DNA of 64,000 nt from NCBI GenBank assembly GCA_029844215.1, contig CM056725.1, positions 32,084,485 to 32,148,484 on the forward strand, read 5' to 3'. This DNA is from Przewalskia tangutica (lineage: Eukaryota; Streptophyta; Magnoliopsida; Solanales; Solanaceae). A program made the position numbers and the translations under genes. The notes under the pieces were generated by a model. The model was given only the letters and a program-made list of their open reading frames with translations, ran no database searches and was not told where the DNA came from. Shown here piece by piece: positions 58,866-64,000 of this stretch (position 1 is its first letter; every line of letters begins with the position of its first letter).

Positions 58866-60585
58866 CTACTAGTAGCAAGACTAAGTTCCACACTTAGAAA
58901 AAATTTCAAGAATTTCAAGAACAAGAGCTTGTTGCTCTCGGGTTCACTTCAAGCAAAAGAGAAAAAAATTTGTTTCTTGTCCATTAAGCTCCACACTTTA
59001 AACCAAAGTTCTTGAGTATATTGTAAGTGTATCTCAATAGAAAAATCTCGAAAAAAGATAGTTTTTTGTATTAGTCGCAAGGTGAAAACCTAGTTGCTTC
59101 TCTAGGTTTTGTTTGGAAGTTTGAAGGAAATTTGTTGGTATTGTTCTAAGGGTCTCAAGTAGCGGATTGAAGTGTCTTGAAGAGGCTCTAAGTTGCTAAG
59201 GAGCGACTTCAGATTTGGAGTTGGATTAAGATTCGTTGAGGTATAATCTTGTATCTTAAAAGTGTTACAAGGTTATATATATTGTTTGTTGTTAGCTTTA
59301 CATGTTTCTAGCATGAAGTTTATATGTTGAAGTTTTATAAGTATTATGGATTGATTGTAGCCTTTAAATCCGAAATGTCATTTAAGCCATGTGAAGTTGG
59401 ATTACAAATTGGTCGTTTAGTAGAATCGTCGCATGTTACTTACTTGAAGATTATAGTAGTATAATCGATTGCGACTTGATATCATGTTATGCTAACAACT
59501 TGGATTGAATTGAAATTGGATAAGAATTGATGTTATAGTACCTCAAGTTTGCCGAATTGACCTAGTAAGTTGTATTAGTTTGATATCGTTTGTGGGGCGG
59601 AATTTTACACGTCTAGTAGGCGTGTAATCCCCTATTGTTGATTGCATTGATTGGGCCTTAAATGTGGCGTGTTTGGTTATTGAATTCGGCCTTGAAAATG
59701 TGGCAAAGTAAGTAGAAACAAAGGAGGTGCTGTCCGATTTTCCGTAGAATTTAGTGACCTTACACTTATAATATTCTACGTTTGAAGTAAGGCGTTAATA
59801 GACATATTGTGAATATTATAGGTTGACATACTACGGGCGGGACTTTGTACTTGGCAAGTGGTTTGACCCGAAGAGGTATGTAGAACTTTCCTATCTTTTG
59901 AGCATGACTATTTGCACGTATATAGTACGGTAGACGTACGAGACCTTGATATCCTTTACTAGTTTTATGAATAGCCAAGTCGGGTGAGTTAGGAGATTAA
60001 CTCACTTCTTTGAAAGTATTAAGGATATCTTAAGTTTTATTAAAGTTAAGGGACTTGAAGAGTTTTAAAGTATGTAATACTTGTTCCGTTTTAAACGTAT
60101 AAGTCCCTTGGATAGGAAATTGTATTTGGCTAAGGTATAAAGTGAATATAACGACTTTATGGGAAGTTGGTTATATTAGCTTTATGGAAAGATAAATGAC
60201 TTGATTTAATGAAAGACAATTTGATTTTTAAGGCATCAATTGCCTAAGGTTTTATAAGAAAATGAGTCACTTGATTTAGAAACCTAACTTTATTTCTAAA
60301 GGTATTGTGACTTGTCCTGAAAAGTAATTTTGACTTGATACTATGGTTAATGGTATCTTGGAAGTTTTATACTAAAAAGAGTCATTTGTTTTAAAGAGTA
60401 GAAGTATGTAGTACTTGGGTTAAATTCCCGGATTTTTATAAAAGATATGCTAGTGCCTTAAGTAAACTAAAATGAGAGTGTATATGAATAAGACTAATAA
60501 GAAGTTAGGGGAATTTCTTAACTTGCTTACTTATTGTATGATAAGCCGGTAGTGCTTATGTTATGTATGATGGCCGGTTGAGATA

Positions 60586-60750
60586 GGGTAAGAGTATATT
60601 TGAGGGGTAAAGCCCCAAGATCGTTATACCACCTTCTTCAGGGTAAGAGTATGAATGAGGGGCAATCCCCAAGATCGTCATACCACCTGCTTCAGGGTAA
60701 GAGTATAAATGAGGGGTAAATACCCAAGATCGTTATACCACCTGTTTCCG
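60586..60750 (+). repeat. About 55-bp tandem repeats in F LTR, 3 copies
   Basis: GGGTAAGAGTAT starts at 60586, 60641 and 60695, each unit with GAGGGG, CCCCAAGATCGT and ATACCACCT. The array is again in the minisatellite position of the LTR. Confidence 0.9.
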
Positions 60751-61528
60751 TGGATTTGCTACCCACGATGCGAGGAATACCTCATGCGAGTCCTTATGGG
60801 CTTATGCGGGTGAAATAGTCCCATGCGGGCGGTACATTTACGCGAGAATACATCACGCGTCCACACGACCTACGCGGTGAAATAGTCCCGTAAGTAGGAT
60901 TGCTAAATGATACGTGGGCGGATGGTCCCGCTTTGATCGTGAGCTTCCTATTTTTATGTCAGACGATACTATTAGTTACTCTCATCGTTAGTAAGGCAAT
61001 CGTGGTAATCGTAATTTTATTATCATACATGCCTCCCGCTTTGTTTTAAACTTATGATGTAATTACGATTTTCCGCTTTACATACTTAGTACATATTGTG
61101 TACCGACCCTTCCTGGCCGCTCATGCCGCAGGTAGGGGTAAGCAGGTGGTGGATCCTCATTCTTAGGATCACATATAGGACGTCAGAAGCTCCATTTCTC
61201 TGGAGGCTTGTCTTTTTGGTACAGTTTTTCCCTGATGTTGTAGATTTATGTACATTCAGGGGTATGGCGGGGCCTTGTCCCGCCACTGTTGTTATTCCTA
61301 GAGGTCTGTAGTCACATGTTGTGGTTTGGGCTGTAAGAACCGTGTTGTACAGTTTTGATTTTGATTATGCATATTTTTATGGAAGGCGGCCTTATCGGCT
61401 AGCCTGTGATATTTTGTCTAAAGATGTTGTATGTTGTGTATGTTCCGCTGCTATTCTCTGATATATACCTGAACGGAGTGCCTAGGTAGGGCACCAGTCG
61501 CGGCCCCGGGGTCGGGTCGTGACAAAAG

Positions 61529-61540
61529 TAGTATCAGAGC
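61529..61540 (+). other. Element F primer-binding site with one mismatch
   Basis: TAGTATCAGAGC differs from the initiator-Met complement TGGTATCAGAGC at the second base. It lies 4 bp after the LTR end. Confidence 0.85.
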
Positions 61541-61731
61541 AGTTAGTCCTCGGAAAGTGTCTACAGACCGTGTCTAGTAGAGTCTTGATTGTCGGTGTGT
61601 TGTGCACCACATCTATAATCAGGAGGCTGCAGGACATTTAGGATTGGTTTCCATTCTTCTCCCTCTGAGATCGTGCAGTAGAGTTGTCTTATTAGGTTGA
61701 ATCCTCTCTGACCTATTCTTATGAAACAGTT

Positions 61732-62813
61732 ATGCCTCCACGGAAGGCAACCAGGGCCCGTGAGAAGGCAAAGCAGCAAGAGTCGCTAGCGGTACTCGAG
61801 GGTTACACACTGACCAGCACGCACTATGCCCGAGGTAGAGCGGTCGGCGAAGTTCACCACGCCGACAAGATTAGGAGCCGAGAGCGGCAGAGCTCCAGAG
61901 GTTCCTGCACGCAGCCTCCACCCCACAAACAGAGCCGAGTATGAGACTATGGGAGCAGATCCGGTTATTGACCAAGATAGTAGCAGTGGCACATGTGAGC
62001 AGCAGCTAACCCTGTGAGCCGATGGGCTTATGGATTCGGATTTTTAGGTTGTCATCCGCCCGAAGTTTTATGGTTCGAGGTCCGAGGAGGATCCGCAGGA
62101 GTTCATTCGGCAGCCTACAATGACTATGCAGTTCTTAGGGCTTCAGAGACAGATTCTTATGCTAGCCTTCTACCGTTACGCGATATTGCGTTGAACCGGT
62201 TTGACCTACGGAGTTGTCGAGAGGTGAGGATGCTCTTCCACTGTTTGGGAGGAGTTCACAGAGGCCTTCATGGATCACTTTTTGCCTCCCGAGATGAGAG
62301 AGCCCGTAGATAGATTCTTGACCTCGAGGCGAATGGGAGGACTATCGCGAGTATAGCCCGAGTTTGACTCCTTGACTGTGCACGCACACCATTGTAGCTG
62401 ACATGGCGGATAGAGTTCATCGTTATGTGATGGGGCTAGACCGTCATAAGATTACTGCATGTTTGAGGGTGGCTCTTCAGCCCGGTATGGACATTGCCAG
62501 GATGCAGGCCTATGCGCAGGGGATAGAGGATAGAGAGAGGGAGGACCAGATTGACTCAGCCACCCAAGAGGCCGTGACACAGGTCTCGTGGCGCTGAGGC
62601 GGACAACCTCAGCAGCAGACTAGGTCCACATTCCAGCCAGCACAGAGTGCTCCTTCACGGTTTTCTGGCAGGAGGTCTGATCAGCCAGGTCATTCAGGAG
62701 CAGGTCAGGGCTCCAGGACTTCGGGGTTTCAGGGAGGCAGAAACCGTCACCGATCGAGACCACCCACATCTCAGTGTGCTCGATGCGGTAGGTCTCACCA
62801 GGGCGAGTGTCGC
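61732..62813 (+). pseudogene. gag: Element F gag, N-terminal and core region (frameshifted)
   Basis: ATG at 61732 starts MPPRKATRAREKAKQQ, typical of these gags. The Gag core follows in several frames: an EFTEAFMDHFLPPEM-like stretch near 62245-62295, then DRVHRYVMGLD (about 62407-62440) and VALQPGMDIARMQAYAQG (about 62468-62520). A Gln/Pro-rich linker follows. At least four frame changes occur, mostly at GC-rich points, so a working copy may lie behind sequencing errors or the copy may be dead. The product would be the particle-forming Gag. Confidence 0.8.
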
Positions 62814-63398
62814 ATGGCTCCGGGAGCTTGTTACTCTTGTGGCCAGCAGGGCCATTTGAGGAGAGATTGTCCGTCTAGAGGCGGCATGGGTGGTACGGTG
62901 CAGCCGACAGGATCAGTTGCTGGGTCTTCCTCTCCTTCTGTGGTTATGCGCCCCGGAGGGCAGGGTACTCACGGACCGGCAGGCCGCGGCAGAGGTCGTG
63001 GTGGTGGTTCCAGTTCTAGCGGTCCACAGAACCGCATTTATTCCTTAGCCAGCCGCCAGGATCAGGAGGCTTCCCCTGACGTCGTCACAGGTACATTATT
63101 GATTTCATGCTGTGACGTTTATGCTTTGATAGATCCAGGTTCTACCTTGTCCTATGTGTCCCCTCTTATTGCGGGTAGAATCGGGATAGAGCCGGTGTCG
63201 ATAGAGCCTTTTGAGGTAGCTACGCCAGTGGGTGATTCGGTGTTAGCTGAGCGGGTGTATAGAGGTTGTCCGGTGTTTATTTACAGTCGTCAGACCCTTG
63301 CAGACTTGATAGAGTTGGAGATGACAGATTTTGATGTCATTATGGGTATGGACTGGTTGGCTTCTTGTTATGCCAACGTTGATGCAGACGACAGTTAG
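62814..63398 (+). pseudogene. Element F gag zinc knuckle plus aspartic protease
   Basis: An open stretch of 194 codons. Residues 6-19 are a perfect zinc knuckle CYSCGQQGHLRRDC. A Gly/Ser/Arg-rich linker runs to about 75. From about residue 84 it is a retroviral-type aspartic protease: catalytic Asp at residue 107 in IDPGSTLSYVSP (63132-63134), and the downstream VIMGMDWL motif near 63341-63361. The protease would cleave the Gag-Pol polyprotein. The frame ends at TAG (63396) where relatives continue into a protease-polymerase linker, so one frameshift separates it from the polymerase. Confidence 0.85.
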
Positions 63399-63549
63399 TT
63401 CGGTTCCAGCTTTCTGGCGAGCCGCTTATCGAGTGGAAGCGGCAACACAATACGCCGGTGGTAGGTTTATTTCTTACCTCAAGGCTAGGAAGATGGTGCA
63501 GAGCGGTACATCTATCATCCGTTCGGTATTTGATACAGAGGCCGAGGTG

Positions 63550-64000
63550 CCGCTTCTTGATCGATGCTGGTTAGGAGTTTCGATGTGTTCCCGCACGATC
63601 TTCCGGTATCCTCCCGAGGAGATTGAGTTTTGTATTGACACGTTGCCAGACACTCGACCTATTTCCATTCCGCCATACAGGATGGCACCTGCTGAGTTGA
63701 GGGAGCTGAAGGACCAGCTGAAAGATTTGCTGGAAAAAGGCTTTATCAGGCCTAGTGTTTCTCCCTGGGGAGCGCCAGTTTTGTTTGTGAAGAAGAAGGA
63801 TGGGACGCTGCGTATGTGTGTTGATTACATACATCTGAATAAGGTAACCATCAAGAATAGGTACCCCCTCCCCAGGATTGATGATTTGTTTGACCAGTTG
63901 CAGGGTGCGAGGTGTTTCTCCAAGATAGACCTGCGGTCTGGTTATCATCAGGTGCGAGTTCGAGAGGCAGATATCCCAAAGACTGCATTCAGGACCCGGT
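63550..64000 (+). CDS. Element F reverse transcriptase, N-terminal part (cut by window end)
   Basis: An uninterrupted frame to the last base encodes the start of a Ty3/gypsy reverse transcriptase, which copies element RNA into DNA. It shows IEFCIDTLPDTRPISIPPYR, then LKDLLEKGFIRPSVSPWGAP, VLFVKKKDGTLRMCVDY, and the catalytic motif A FSKIDLRSGYHQ (first catalytic Asp codon 63928-63930), ending at KTAFRT. In VDYIHLNK (63820-63843) Ile replaces the usual Arg. The YxDD box, RNase H and integrase lie outside. The frame differs from that of the protease. Confidence 0.9.

Larger units (their letters stand above)
58528..61524 (+). repeat. Element F 5' LTR
   Basis: TGTTATACCCCGTATTTACAGG to CGTGACA, 2997 bp. 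GACACGTGTC is at 58665-58674 and TATATAATA at 58857-58865. About 55-bp repeats lie at 60586-60750. The conserved 3' LTR segment (GGTATGGCGGGGCCTTGTCC, 61260-61280) and the GGGCACCAGTCGCGGCCCCGG end are present. Confidence 0.92.
58528..64000 (+). mobile_element. Element F: Ty3/gypsy chromovirus, 5' part, runs off the window
   Basis: A 5' LTR (58528-61524) is followed by a primer site, gag, protease and the start of reverse transcriptase. It is the only element in the window showing enzymatic domains. The 5 bp before it are CTATC. The partner LTR and the rest of pol are outside the window. Its LTR shares the TATATAATACTACTAGTAG promoter context with element C, so F is the closest candidate for the autonomous relative of C. 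Confidence 0.92.

Overview
This is nuclear plant DNA, almost certainly from a dicot of the Solanaceae. Very long LTRs of the Ty3/gypsy chromovirus type (Tekay/Del-like; TGTTAYACCCC...TGACA ends, initiator-Met-tRNA primer sites TGGTATCAGAGC) fill more than 85% of the window. A degraded tobacco-vein-clearing-virus-like endogenous pararetrovirus (EPRV) runs between them, and a short TTG-tailed SINE remnant of the type common in nightshades is present. The one convincing host gene is an intronless NF-YB (CCAAT-binding histone-fold) gene at 56912-57577 on the minus strand.

Layout. 1-21788: complex A, a tandem of three very long LTRs (1-1946 partial, 12550-16777, 18073-21788) separated by two short (about 1.29 kb) non-coding internal regions. 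The first internal region is split by element B (2280-11587, minus strand, target duplication TATGT). 21789-22689: EPRV reverse transcriptase/RNase H remnant. 22690-30672: element C (minus strand, target duplication AAAAT), inserted in the RNase H region. 30673-31078: continuation of the EPRV. 31079-53908: complex D, again LTR-internal-LTR-internal-LTR; its middle LTR is split by element E (38527-47636, target duplication ACTTG). 53909 to about 54090: pararetroviral intergenic-region-like DNA. About 54100-56116: a degenerate related LTR. 56117-58527: an island holding NF-YB. 58528-64000: 5' part of element F, whose LTR, gag, protease and start of reverse transcriptase are inside the window.

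How the parts relate. B, C, D and E keep only gag between their LTRs and share a similar gag-to-3'-noncoding junction, so they look like gag-only non-autonomous derivatives. A has lost gag too. Only F, running off the right edge, shows protease and reverse transcriptase; elements like it could have supplied enzymes to the others. All families share a primer site, a PPT-proximal hairpin, a G-box-like palindrome in U3, and a position in the LTR that holds a different minisatellite in each family. Flanking duplications give the order: the EPRV first, then A, C and D into it, then B into A and E into D.

Caveat. Near-identical LTR copies differ mainly at CTG/CAG sites, where one copy often reads CG, TCG or CGG, and in poly-C runs. 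This suggests base-calling error at CHG-methylated cytosines, so some gag frameshifts reported here may not be real. Boundaries were read by eye; no database search was possible.
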